Shown here piece after piece: positions 1 to 11,929 of a stretch of 32,291 nt of DNA. Position 1 is the stretch's first letter; each line of letters opens with the position of its first letter. The position numbers and the translations under genes are program-made. Origin of the DNA: Fonticula alba (lineage: Eukaryota; Opisthokonta; Rotosphaerida; Fonticulaceae); contig NW_009242975.1 in the NCBI RefSeq assembly GCF_000388065.1, forward strand, positions 520,057 to 552,347. Direction: 5' to 3'. Below the pieces are notes generated by a model. That model was not told the DNA's origin. It made no database searches and saw only the letters and a program-made list of their open reading frames with translations.

Positions 1-508
1 GGGGGGGGGGGGGGGAGGATGTACACGGCTCTCTGTCGCCGCGGGGGCAGACCGGCGCCCACACCCAGGAGACCGGGTGCCCATTGTGTGTGGCCGACTG
101 TCGACGAGCAGGAGACCAGCGGGAGGCGGCTTGGGCGCGGGCCGGGGCGGCGGCCAACAGGGGCGGGCGGACAGGGGGGGGGAATCATCGCCGGGGATGG
201 GCCTGGCGCCCGATGCGGCTGTGCCGAGGCCTGCCCACACCGAACCACAGGACGGACCCGGGCGCGCGCGCGCACCTCCGCCCCGGCCCTCGGCGACAAG
301 CCGGCACACCGCCGGCACCGGGCCGGCCCCAGAAAAGGAGATGCTCCAATCGCCCATAACCGACACACTGCCACATGCTGCAGTTGCGCCGGCTCACAGG
401 CCAATGCCCGTCGAGCTTTCGGCGCCATTTGACGAGCGCACTGGTTGCACGTCGCTGCTGCTCAGCGGCGACAGCCCGCCGCGGGGCGGAGGGAGGAGGA
501 CCGACGAC

Positions 509-533
509 GCGCCGCGCCGCGCCGCGCCGCGCC
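509..533. repeat. (GCGCC)5 pentanucleotide repeat
   Basis: Five uninterrupted copies of GCGCC. No coding context is seen. Confidence 0.9.
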
Positions 534-603
534 ATACCAGACCAGTCGCCCTCGGTTGATGCCCTGCCGAGGATGGGGGAGCGCGGGCTTGTACGCGCGC
601 TCG

Positions 604-664
604 CACACACACACACACGCACGCACGCACGCACGCACGCGCACACGCACACACACACACACAC
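604..664. repeat. Compound (CA)n/(GCAC)n microsatellite
   Basis: About 60 bases alternate between CA and GCAC units, interrupted by single CG steps. Similar CA tracts lie near 1046-1081 and 3714-3740. Confidence 0.9.
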
Positions 665-1470
665 CTTCATTTACAACAAGGCATCCAGGCGCCAAGAATG
701 GCAGCAATAACAGCCCGCACTGGGGCCGCCTTCGCCCGGTCCTCCCTCCACCTTCACGGGCGTCGGCGTGTCTCCTTCGGGCCTTGCCTCGTCATCTGTA
801 AGCCCCATGCCGGCCCCTGCCGCACTGCGCTTCAGGTATGCGCAGGCATTGGAGTTCTAGGAATCGGCCGCCGGGGCGTGGACATTTGCTCGCCTTTTCT
901 CACCCTCCGGAATGGGCAACACCGGTCGGCCGTGGAGGGCCCAAGGCCGGGGCGCATGTCCGCATGCGACACGCGCCGTCTCGGCTTGCGGGTGTGGGAA
1001 TGGACGGGATTCCATCGGCCACCCTCGCTCTGCCGCGTGCGCGCACAGACACCCACACACACATACACACACACACACACATCTCCCTGGCGTGCATGCA
1101 TGCATGTGAGTCCTCTACTCCCTCAGTCGCCATGTCCCCTCACATAGACAGGCCCCTGGCGCGGTGTCTTCGCGCCTCGCTGGCCCTGGGCAGGGAAGGG
1201 GTCATTCAGAGGCAAGGACCCACTTGCGTCCCCACCTGCAGCTCGGGCACGTCTAGCTTCGAAGCGGGCAGCCCGGGCGCCCGGATGATTTCCGGCTCCT
1301 CCAACTCGCTAGACGGAGGCAGACGGGCGGCTCGGAGGACGGGTCCCGGCCTGGCGCATCTGGGGACGCCGGGGCGGGACGACAATCTGAGACAGGAACC
1401 CATGGTAGGGAGCGAACATGATCCGCGCCGGAGGATATTTCGAGGCCAGGGGTGCATGTGCGCCGGCATA

Positions 1471-1492
1471 ATATATATATATATATATATAT
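1471..1492. repeat. (AT)11 tract
   Basis: Eleven AT dinucleotides, one of the few AT-only tracts in a window that is otherwise strongly GC-rich. Confidence 0.9.
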
Positions 1493-1582
1493 GTGCCACA
1501 TTAAATGGGGGTTTACGAGCGGCTGGCGGGTTTACAATGGGGAGGCGGCTGGCGAGGGGGAGCACAGCTGCAAGGGGCCGAT

Positions 1583-1620
1583 GGGCGGGCGGGCGGGCGG
1601 GCGGGCGGGCGGGCGGGCGG
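1583..1620. repeat. (GGGC)n tetranucleotide tract
   Basis: Thirty-eight bases of nearly perfect GGGC repeats. A complementary-type CCCG tract lies near 20155-20183. Confidence 0.9.
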
Positions 1621-2772
1621 AGGGAAAAGCGGCCTGGACGCCGGCACTATCCCCAGGTCCGCCTCCGATGACCCTCTCTTGGCTGACATCTCCTCCCGGC
1701 CGGAGCCGGCTCCCCCCGGTGCAACACGCCACCGCGGGCCCATTAGTGGCCTCGCCGCGGCTGTGGTGCCTCCGGCTGTCTGGGCTTGGGCCCTTTGCAG
1801 ACACCTTGGAGAAAGAAGCACCGGTCCGGGCGCACGTGCGTGTGCATGTGTGTGTGTGTGTGTGTGCGCACATGTATGCATGCATGCTTGTCCGCAAGAA
1901 GTGGGCAGGTGTGCCTGTGCGCTCGTGCGTGGGTCTGTTAAGTGCCACACTTTATGGCCAGGGGCCAGGGCAGCACCCTCCCTCGGCCGGTGGATTTACA
2001 CCTGCCCAAGCCCATTCCATGTGGAAGGCCGCCTCCAAGTGCGCCGCGGCCGTCCGGCATGCCGCGAAGGTGCTTTCCTTGGTGTGCCTCGCAAAGGCCT
2101 TCTCCTGACTCGTTCCCTCGCGGGGCTCCCGCCTGTGGCGCCTTCTGCCTGCCCTCGTCCTTTGGGGTCGCCTAAGAACTTTGTGGCCGTCGACGCACGC
2201 CGGGGGGGGAGGGGGGGGGGCAGTCCACGGCAGGGGACGGAAGGGGGAAATGAGGGGAGGCGCCGGGCGCCCCTTTTTTTGGCGGCCAATTCTGCACGCG
2301 GTGCCTTTGGCGGCTGCTGGCGCCCGCACCGGTGCCAGTAGCCGTGGGGTAGGCAGAGAGTGGTAAGTTCATGGGTTTAGGAGGGGGGGGGGGAAATACT
2401 TGGGTCTTGTCTCATGGCGCACACCACCCGCGGGTCTGTTGTTGGCGGGATCTTCCCCAGCCCAGCCTCGGATGGGGGGGGGGGGGGAGCGTCGGGGGTG
2501 GCTTATTGGCACATGCGCCGGGGACTCTTTGCCCAGCTGGGAACCTCCTCATGTCCTGGCCCTCCCATCGGCACATCGGCACATCGCCCTTCAACGGAGC
2601 TCTCCCCACCGGCCGTGTGAGTGTCGCCCTATCGGTTTATCCGGGCAAGGGAGGAACTGGATGGCATGCACGCACATGCGACAAAGTGTCTCGGTGTATA
2701 TCCCACAAGCAGGGACACAGGCACACGCGCACTTCCCCACCCATGACCATGCCCATGTCCGGAGTGTGAGGC

Positions 2773-2890
2773 ACAACGCCCAACACACAACGCCCAACAC
2801 ACAACGCCCAACACACAACGCCCAATACACAACGCCCAACACACAACGCCCAAATACACAACACACACACACACACACGCACAACACGCA
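2773..2890. repeat. 14-bp minisatellite followed by (CA)n
   Basis: Almost six head-to-tail copies of a 14-base unit, ACAACGCCCAACAC, run from 2773 to about 2855. Copy 4 carries one C-to-T change and the last copy is partial. The array runs directly into a CA tract to about 2890, whose ACAC motif matches the end of the unit. Confidence 0.9.
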
Positions 2891-4910
2891 ACACATGAGC
2901 GATGTTCGCGCCTGCCCGCCCGCCCGCGCGTGTGCGCGCCCGCGCCCCCATTCGCCTCGGTGTCCCAGAGCCAACTTATCGCCTACCCCCATGCCGACCA
3001 ACGGCCGCATGGCGATGGGAACCCACCCCTTCCCCTTTCTTGCATTTTCCCACCTCCCCGCTTTCACCCTGCCCTTTTGCCTCCCACCTTCCCCTCTGCC
3101 GGCCTACTCTCCAGACCTGTGCCACGGACGATCCCCTCCCAAGCGGACACGCAAACGAGCCACCATCGCAAGCGCACGCGCCTGCGAGAGCGAGAGCGTG
3201 AGCGAGCGCGACGCCCAGACAGCGAGCGCGAGAAAGACACACAGAGAGCGAGAGCGAGACAAACAGAAAGACACAGACCGACCGATAGACGACAGACCCG
3301 CTGATCTGGTACGTCGCGAGGCCACGGCTTTTGCCGCCGGTGCGCCGGCCGCCACAGGCCCCTTCCCTTTGGGCGGGAGTCCGTCCGAGACTTCCTCCTG
3401 CTCCTCCGCCCCGCCCGGAGCGGTGGGCCTTTCCCGGATGCCCCGTCCGAGTCCCGGCTGACAGGATTGACATGAATGCTTGCCTTTCGCTGGCCCTTTC
3501 GCGATAGATCTCCGCCCATCGAGGATCCCCCCTCCCTCTGCCGATCTCCTGGGCTCGACTCCCATCAGCAGGCCATAGTGCACATTGGAGGAGATCCCTC
3601 TGCGTCTGCCTTCATCTTCAACATCCTCGGTGCGTCCCTGCTGTCGTGGCTCCTGCCGCCTGTGTGACACGACCGGCTGCAGTGGGCCGTACTCGACGTC
3701 CCGTTGAGAGGCACACGCACGCACGCACGCACGCACGCACATGTACCACGCCCCCTTTTCGAGGATGAAGACCACTCACAAATGGGAGGTCGCTCCAGAT
3801 TACGTGCGTCTTCGCGCCGCCGTAGTCGACGCGTCCACCCTTCTTTCTCTCTCTCTCTCTCTCTTCGTGGTATCGTCCTCCTCCTTCCGAACAGCGAGAA
3901 GGACAGCTTACTCAGCACGAGGGAACACGCACACTCGCAGCAGGGAGCAACTCGCCAGCAAAACGAATCGAAGTACGTGCACGCGAGCATGAGAACACTC
4001 GAGACGCCGGGCCAGGCAGAGGGACATGCCGGCCACGAGGCAGGAGCACGAGCAGCGCGGGGGGGGGGGGGGGAGGAGGATCTACCTGAGCACTGGGTCG
4101 TGAAAGCGCGGGAAAGTCCCATTGCGTCGCCTCCCCCCAATCCTGCCCCGCATGCGCAAACACACAGCATCCTCCGCTTGCGCCTCCCCCCCCCCCTTGC
4201 CCGCCCTATTCCACCGTCGCTGACAATTCTGTCCCACGCCTGCCCCTGGCCTTTCCGGCCCCGCCCCGGGCCAGTTCAGGGATTTCCGCCCGGCCAGGTG
4301 CCCGTGATGTACGCATTTTACCGAGTGAATCGCTACATTCATGTACCAACGCACAAGGTTCGTCCACCACCGCTTCGTTGGCATGCCTCGGGCTCGTGCG
4401 GCCGGCCGCCGGGCCCGGAGTGAAGACCGATGCTTACGGGCGGAGCGCCCCTCTGAGCGCGGGGGGGGTGGGGGGGTGGGGGCGGGATGCGCCGGAGCAG
4501 GGCATCTGGCGGCGGGGACGCCCCATGCGCCCCGCTGCTGAGCCAGGGATCGCACCTGCCATCGAGCCCTGTATATCCGACCATCTGGAGTCCTGGCGGG
4601 GGGGGCGGGGGAGGTGGCTGGCCGGCAGGCGCGCACCCACGCCCATACACATCCCCGGCACACGAGGGCGGAGGTTGGTCCATCCGAAACATACACGCTA
4701 ACCCTGTTCCGCCGTTGTTTCCCATGCCCGAATGCGGCCCCGCATTGATCCACGCGAAGGAATCAGAGTGAAAGGGGCCCACTTCGGTAGCCCCCCTTCG
4801 GCCGCGGCCCCCTTCCCTGCTGGCGCCGTGTGCCTGGCGACCGGCTCCGCTCTGGATGCCTCACTGGCCGCCGGAGCAACGAGCTGACATGTGAAGCCGG
4901 GCCTGGGCGA

Positions 4911-4932
4911 GGGGGGGGGGGGGGGGGGGGGG
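4911..4932. repeat. G22 homopolymer
   Basis: Twenty-two consecutive G. Comparable runs are C20 at 5432-5451, C25 at 8505-8529 and G20 at 18099-18118. Lengths may be affected by sequencing or assembly. Confidence 0.85.
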
Positions 4933-5872
4933 ACAGAGTCCGACACAGTCATGCTCGGGGCTTATTTCTGGCCCGGATGTGCCCCTTGAGCCTGCCCATC
5001 GCAACGCCGGGGGGCTGCCTGGGCCTCCCCCTTGGGCTCCTGGCCAACGCCGACAGCGTGAGGGCAGGGCCCGGGTCGGGAGAATGCTCCCCTCCCGCCC
5101 CTCCCCTCCTCCTGCGGTGGGGGCCCATCTGTGCCGCGAGTCGGGTCCCTCGCGGCCACGCACACCCATGTGCCGACAGGCCCCGACGGGAACCGGGCCC
5201 GAGAAAGAGAGAGAGAGAGGGGGAAGGGAGCGGGAGACACACGACCCATGGTCCCGCCACATCTTGGCAACTAACACCGGCATCCTGTGACTGGCTCATG
5301 CCGGCCCGAAGCGTGCGTCCCCGCTTCCTCCCCTTGCCTCGGGTGACCCAGCGACGGAGGACGAGAGTTAGAGCGCGCGCGCGCGCCGCTGCCACGACAA
5401 AGCTCTGCCGGGCCCCTGCGCCGGCGCACTGCCCCCCCCCCCCCCCCCCCCTGCCCACCGAAGACTATCCACCCAGCGAGGTGCGTTATCGCCCGGCTTA
5501 CGGGGCCGGTTTCCCTGTGCGCTAGCCTTGGCAACGCGCTCCCTGTGCGGCCTCTCATGCGGGGCATTCCCTAGGGGTTCCCTGGGCTCTCTCCGCCCCT
5601 TAAGGAGGGGTCCTTCCGAAGAATGACCGCGATGAGCAGGCGTCCACGCGAGGGTGCCACGGTCGAGGAAGCCACATGGCCCTCTTTTTTTTTTTCGGCG
5701 CCCCCGGCCGCCTCCCCCGTCTCGGCCGGCCCGCACCTCACGGGGGCGGGGCCGGGGAGCGCGCGGCCCGCCGTTGTGTGCCCTTTGCGCGGCCGACTGA
5801 CGTATCGGCCCTCGTGCCCCGGGGACGCGCCCGCCCGCAGCCGCCCACCGGTCGTCCCTTCGACGCTGCACC

Positions 5873-6071
5873 ATGCCGCTGGCGCAAAGTCAGGCCGCCG
5901 CCGCGGCCTCACCCTCGGCCGCAGGGCACACGCTCGTCGGGGAGCCCGGCGTCGGGATGGACTTCCATCATGCGCACCACCACCGGAAGGGCAGCCACAC
6001 GGGGGCCTTTTGGCCCGCCCGTGAGACGATCGCCCCGCAGGACGACCCGGCCGAGGCTGCCCCCGCCTACT
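5873..6071 (+). CDS. Possible isolated first exon (weak)
   Basis: An ATG at 5873 opens a frame that reads unlike the surrounding repeat-derived frames. It has an Ala-rich start, a His-rich stretch (HHAHHHRKG) and a mixed acidic stretch (QDDPAEAAPAY). It ends at a perfect GTACGT donor at 6072-6077, the donor type used by the well-supported genes in this window, leaving one base of a codon. I could not find a phase-compatible next exon. The long GT tract at 6154-6183 would lie in the intron. It resembles no family I know. It could be a distant 5' exon of the polyQ gene, a separate gene, or chance. Confidence 0.2.
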
Positions 6072-6152
6072 GTACGTCCTCCACGCATACGCGACAGGGG
6101 CAGGGGGGCCTTGCCCCTGCCGCCTCTTTCGCTTCTCAGTCCCCGAGTGTCC

Positions 6153-6187
<35 letters not shown>

Positions 6188-6519
6188 TTTGTATATGTCT
6201 ACCTTGTGCTCATGTCGAAGCCCGGGAGGGGGCGGGGTGTTCGCTCGTGCGAGTTGCAGGCGGTCGGTCGTGGCACACGAGGGTTCCACTGTGCGTCGGG
6301 TGCGCGGCGCGCCAACCGACGCCAAGACGCCCTCACACTCTTCCCGCGGTGGCGACGAACACCCCTGCGCTGGCGCCGACTGAAACATCCCGTCTGGCGG
6401 TGCATCGTGGCCGGCGGCGCTCGCACGCGAATCCGCGCACACACCCACACACATCGAACCGAGCCCGCCGGCACGGGTCGGGGGCGGGGAGGGGGGCCGA
6501 TGCAAGGACGGGCGAGAAG

Positions 6520-6550
<31 letters not shown>

Positions 6551-8504
6551 CGGCCGGCGCCGGCAGCGGCCTCCCGCCGGGCTGGGGGAGGGGGCCCCAG
6601 CCGCGCGTGCCGCTTATGCAGCCGGGCCCCTCCCTAGCCGGGTTGTCGTCTCCGGGCTCAGGGGCAGCAACCGAGGGGCGCCGAAGAACCCAGCCACGCC
6701 AGCCAGGGTGGCAGGGCCACTCAGTCACGCCGCCGGCGCCGGGCTCCAGACCGGGTGAGGCGGACGAGGGACCGCCCCCGTGTCCAGGCAGGTGGCCCGG
6801 AGCGGCGGCGCTCTCTCTCTCTCTCTCTTGCGCTCCCGGGGGGAGGGGGGCCAGGGCCCGGTCTGGGCGAGCAGGCGGCGCGGGCCGGGCCGGTGGATGC
6901 TCGGCCCCTTGGTCCGCCGCCGCCCGTCCGTGTCTCGGCCTGTTTTGAAACACCCGCGGCCGCATGTGTGGCGGTGCGAGTGCGCGCCGAGATGCTCGGC
7001 TGGGCCCAGACGCCGCCGCCGACCGCTGGCCGCCGGCCGGCCTCGGTCTCCAGTGGTGTTGGAAGGAGGCGAAGACCGGGCCAGGCGCTTGCGGGCGCCG
7101 CTTCCAGATGCGGGCTGGATCGCGTGCCCCGCGCACCGGGGGCAAGGGAGGGGGGGGGCCGTCCCCCGGACCGTAAAGCCTCGCTCCAACTCCCGCCACT
7201 CGAGTCCCGGGAGTGCGAGGGCCGAGGCAAGGGACGGGCGGAGACCATACCGCCCGCGCTACACACACACACACACATATGTATATATTGATATGCTGCC
7301 TGAGCCGTGTGGCACGCTGGCGAATCTCTGACCGTGAACACCCCCGCTCGTTGGAAAAAAAAAAAACACCACGCCGGCGCCGGCAAAAACAATCCGCCCG
7401 CGCCCGCACCGATGATGCTGCCGCACAACAGTCACCGGCCCGCGGATGGACCTGGACGCGGGTGCCGCCGACCAGACATGGAAAAACTCCAGCGAAAAGG
7501 TACACCGAACCTCCATTGCTTCGTAGAATTATTCGCATGCCAATTTTGGCCTCGGGTGGGGCATTTTCGGCCCGGCCCATTTTGGACATGCCCCGAACCC
7601 CCTAATTGGGCCAGTTCCACTTCCCCCGGCGGATGGAGTTCCCGCTTCTTTCCCCGGGCCCGGGGGGGGGGGACGGGGGACGGGGGCGAGGCCCCTGGTC
7701 TCCCCCGCATCCACGCTCCCCTGAGTGCAAGTTCTTCCTCCGATGCGCATCTCCCGCTCGCCCCCCGGCCCTCGTGCCTCGCCCTGTCCCTGTGTATGTG
7801 CATCCGCCGGGGACACGACCAGGCTTCGGTCGTGGGTCATTCACTCGAGTTGCTGGCCCTTTCACCCGTCCCCCACGCCCCGGCTGTAGTCAGCCCGGCT
7901 GGCCCAAGTGATTTGACCTCCGGGGGGGGGGGGGGGGCGTTCCGCCGACCTCGTCCGGCGCACGCTGCCCGGGCGGATGTCGTCGGTCCGTCCTCCGCCC
8001 ATTCGCCAACCTGCCCGTGCACGACCTTGATCGAGCAGCGGGCCTACGGCTGGGGCTTGTTTTTTTTTCTTTTCTTTTCCGCCCACGCCCTGCCCCGCAC
8101 GCCGGGGCCGGGGCCGAAGGCCGAGCGGCAGCCAGTTGGAAGGAGCAAGAGACTGGCAGGGCAGCCGCTCGGCCTCGGAGTTGGGGTGTTGGGGTCTACG
8201 CTAAGTCGTTGCCGTGGAGGACGCCCGCCAGGCAGCGCTGCCAATGCTTTTTTATTTCATCCCCGGGCGACGGCCCTTCCGCGAGGCGCATTCATCGCGT
8301 CGCTCACGCCCCCGGTCCTGATTGCGGTTGCCCTTCTCGAGGCCGCACCGGGGGCGGGGGGGGGGGGGGGGCATGAGGGGGACAGAGGCCGGCATCGTTG
8401 GGCAGGAAGGCCGCAAGCTGGCCCGCCTCGGACGCCTCCCGAGTCGGTGTCCAACCGGCAGCCGCGCCTGTGCAGCCGCGCCCCGTGTGTCGTACAATTA
8501 TCCG

Positions 8505-8529
8505 CCCCCCCCCCCCCCCCCCCCCCCCC
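8505..8529. repeat. C25 homopolymer
   Basis: Twenty-five consecutive C, the longest homopolymer I counted in the window. Confidence 0.85.
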
Positions 8530-9860
8530 TGGGGAGAAAATGGTGGCGACGGTCGTGCGCCAAGGGAGGAAGTCCCCGGTGGCTCCTGCCGACTCGACAT
8601 CGGCCAATTGCCGGGCCAGGGGGCTTCTCTGCCTTTCGCGCGTCTGCCGGCGCGGCGCGGTGGCCGAGGAGTCTTGTCTCATGAGTGTGTGTGTGTGTGT
8701 GTGTGTGTGCCCCCCCCCCCCGCCCCGCCCCCGGGTAGACTCTCTCCCTCGGACGCGGGCGGCCCCGGGAGAGAGCCAATGACGCCGGGTACGGTCGCAG
8801 GACGGGCGGCCTGCTCGCAAACGACTGGTGGGGCCCCGCCCGCAACTTTCCCCCGTTTATCGCCCCACGCATTCCCCCGGGGCGCCCTGCTGGCGTCTGC
8901 CCCAAGGGTGCAGGTTGTGCTCACCGAGAGAGTCCCAGCGCCGGTGAGGGCCCTCGCCGGCGCCGGCACCCGGGCGGGGGTGTGCTCATCCCACCGGGCG
9001 TGCGTATGCCGTACATGCGCCAGTGTAGGCAGGCATATATGACCGCGGTCGGGCCTCTGGGGGGGGCCTCGAACAGGCCAGCGCGCAGACCAGGTCCATC
9101 TCACACTGGATCGACCCCAGACCGGCGCCCTGTTCGCCCGTCCCAACACGCCTGGTGCAACCTTTACGCAGACCCCGTCCCATGTGGTGTTCACAGTCGA
9201 CCGCTGTGGACATACCACACCGGTGCACGCCGCACCTCCCGGGGGCCCGGGACGCACACACGCACATGCGCGAGAGCGTGCACACGCGAGGGCGCTGCCG
9301 GGTCCCTCGCACCCCGTCCGGCGGGGGGCCCCCTTCCGCGGCTTTTCCCCGGCTTCGCCCCTCCGGCCTTGCGAGTGTGACGCGCCTCGCTGAGTGTGTG
9401 TGTGTGTGTGTGTGTGTGGTCCCGCGGTGGCAGCGAGGCCCTGCGCCCGCACCAAACACTGGCTCATGCTGGTCACATATTGGGACCCCCCTATCCCTCG
9501 GTCCCCCACCTACCTGGGCTCTTCTGAGGACGGGGGGGGGTGGGGGGGGGGCCGGCCAGCGACACAGCACCGGGTGTCTTCCCATTTTGTGGGCGGTCCA
9601 GAAGACGCCTTGGCGGCGATATGGGGTTCGGCCGGTGGCTGCAGGGCGACCCCGGGCTTCCCATGGCACCTGCGTGCCGGTGTCCGTCTCTGCGCCTGCT
9701 CTGCCGCACTTCGCCCCCCCGCTCGCCTGTTCTCGCGACCTGCGAGGCGCATCCTGGGCGAAAGCGGGGCCGCGGAAGCCGACAAGACCGCGGACAGGGG
9801 GGACCACCAGCACCCTGCTCCCCTCTTTGCGGGCGGCTGCACAGGCACACACTCACACAC

Positions 9861-9886
9861 AGCCAGCCAGCCAGCCAGCCAGCCAG
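9861..9886. repeat. (AGCC)n tetranucleotide repeat
   Basis: Six and a half copies of AGCC, bordered by CA-rich repeats on both sides. Confidence 0.9.
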
Positions 9887-11778
9887 ACCCACACATGCAT
9901 GCGCACACACACACACACACACACAGGGGGCCCAAGTTGCCCGATTGTTGAGTACCTTGTCATTTTCACCCGCATGTGCCCCCCTTCCCGTCGCACCACC
10001 CCCTGGGCTGGCGTGGCGGATGTTCCACCCGGCCGGTTCGTCCTGGCGAAAGGCGCAATTCACCGCCCCCCCCCCCTACCTGGGCGCCTTTTGGACAAAA
10101 TGCGCTTTCCACGCCCCGGTCCCCCGGCCCGTGGTCCCGAGAGACGCGCCTGTGTTTCATCATGGCGCCGTGAGCCTCTGATGCACGTTTGGCGACCGAC
10201 CTCCGTGCGAATGGCCTGCCCCACGGCTCCTGACGACCCAACGAGCGGCCCGGGCCAGGGCCAGCCACAGCGCGAAAGCGAGTGGGAGAAAGAGGGCGAC
10301 AGGGGGGGGGGGGAGAGAGGCACCGGGCCCAGCTCACCGCGTACACAGCCGCCGCATCCATGGAGAGTGGGCACGTCTCTGCCGCCGTTGCCCGCCGGCA
10401 AGCCACCGGCCGACGGGGCATGCGTGCACCCCCTCCGCATGCGGCCGACAAGTGTGCCTCCCGTGTGGCCGGGCCTGCCGGCCGTGTTCTCCCCTGTGGC
10501 CGAGCAGATGGGCGCAGGCCGGGAACAGGAGACGGGGCGCCCCGACGTGCGAACGCGTCCGTACACATACCCCCCTTTCTGTTGTTTGGCCCGGAACATT
10601 TCCCCCCACCCCCGTCCCCACTCCTCCCCCCGGAGGGACGGCACACGGGAACGGCGCGAGCAGCCGCTCCCACACCGCCCACCCGCCGCCGGGACGATAT
10701 GCTCCCCCCCCCCCTCCCGCTCTCGGACTGCAAAATGTCCCGACCGGCCGCAGGTGCCCCACAGCCGCGCCTGCTTTTTTTTTCCCACATTCACGGCTCC
10801 TCCCGAGAGTCTGGGTGCCGGCGCCATTGCCGAAGTACTCGCTCAACATGCGAGAGCAAGAACGGGGCGGGGGCGGGGGCGAGGTGCCATCCGGGTTGGC
10901 AACGAGCTCCCCTCCTGCCCCACTCAGCTGTGCACAGACGCACGGGGGTGGGTGGGGGGGGGGGGGAACGATGTGGCAAGGCAGGCGGATTTCCGCTCGT
11001 CTCACGCCCACCCCCCTCCCCCCCTTTCCGGAGGTGGGTGGCTGGCTGGGGGCAGAGACGTGCTGGAGCGAGCGAACTGGCAGCAATGCCCGTCGATGAT
11101 CGACGCGCTCGGAGCTGGCGCACGCGCGCTTTCCGGCGATTTTCGCCGAGCCATGCTCCGGAACAGGCGCGCGAGGCGAGGGCGCCCCGGCGGCCGCCAA
11201 AGAGAGATTCCCGCCCGCGATCCCGCTCGCCACCGAGCCACCCCCCCCCACCCCCCCCCCCCCCCCCCTCCACCACCCCCACGAAAAAACAGACCACCAA
11301 CAGCCGCCTCCCAGACCCGCCTGCTCGGCTTGGTGGTCTGCATCCCTATTGCCCTCTTCTCTCCCTTTGCCAGTCTGCACGCGCACTCCCCCCCTCCTCG
11401 CTCGTGGTCGCTCCCGCCTGCGCCCCCATCCCCCCCCCCTTTCCGTGCGCGGCCAGCTGCCCTATTTAGAGTACATGTCCTTCGCCGGCCTTGCGCCCGG
11501 CAGCCTCCCCACTTTTGGGCACTGGCCCCGGACGCGATCGCATGACCATGGCCCCATCTCGCGCTTCTGCATACTCCCCCCGCCCTGCCCCGCCCCGCCC
11601 CGCCCCCTCGCCCCTTTGCCTCCTCTTGCGGCTGCCGCGCCTCCTGCGCAGCACCCCCTACCCTTGCCTGTCCCATCTGCCGTTCCCTATCCCCGCGTCC
11701 TGACCCCTCCCCCCCCTCCCCCCGCGCCCACCAACCTGGCACCCGTTGCTCCTTCACGTCCTGCCCCATGCTTTCCAG

Positions 11779-11896
11779 CTTCCGAGCTTGCACCTGACTG
11801 GCAACCAGGACTCGATCAAGCGCCACTGCTCTGTGGCCCCCAGCTCCAGTCAGCCGGAGCTCCATTCTGCCGAGGATCAGGCAGCTATTGTGTTGC

Positions 11897-11929
<33 letters not shown>

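Larger units (their letters stand above)
1..5872. other. Gene-poor, microsatellite-rich region
   Basis: I find no gene here that I can support. Open frames in this stretch are a by-product of high GC content and translate into Arg/Pro/Gly/Ala-rich text or dinucleotide-repeat peptides (His-Thr, Cys-Val, Arg-Glu), without any recognisable domain. The stretch holds (CA)n/(GCAC)n, (TA)n, (GGGC)n and (GCGCC)n tracts, a 14-bp minisatellite, purine-rich GA tracts near 3186-3262, a CT tract near 3843-3862 and several G/C homopolymers. It starts with 15 G, perhaps the end of a contig. A gene with very short exons could be hidden here. Confidence 0.6.
6072..11698. other. Gene-poor, microsatellite-rich region
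   Basis: No gene is supported on either strand. The stretch carries GT tracts (6154-6183, 8685-8709, about 9394-9418), an AG tract (6533-6550), a C25 run (8505-8529), an AGCC tetranucleotide array (9861-9886) followed by CA repeats, and many G or C runs of 8-15. Slightly AT-richer patches lie near 7261-7340 and 7500-7575 but encode nothing recognisable. The last several hundred bases may hold the promoter and first exon of the polyQ gene (candidate ATGs at 11475, 11541 and 11547; TATTTA-like element at about 11463). Confidence 0.55.

Noticed and set aside
604-664. Telomere-like or CRISPR-like array
   Set aside because: The repeats are simple dinucleotide and tetranucleotide tracts without spacers, and there is no telomere-type unit at the window edge.
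3541-3580. T-arm-like sequence GGCTCGACTCC
   Set aside because: No acceptor or anticodon arm can be folded around it, so it is not a tRNA.
3572-3803. Two short donor-flanked open segments (3572-3629 and about 3764-3803)
   Set aside because: Each reads like protein and ends at GTGCGT, but they are very short and isolated, and I could not link them in phase with each other or with any other exon.
6333-7589. 418-codon minus-strand frame
   Set aside because: Includes translated AG and CA repeats; no recognisable motif and no splice-linked neighbours.
7307-8782. 491-codon + frame
   Set aside because: Compositionally driven by GC content; it crosses poly-G/C runs and a GT tract and shows no domain.
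9155-11545. 796-codon + frame
   Set aside because: Contains translated microsatellites and homopolymers and no family signal. Its length is expected where stop codons are rare.
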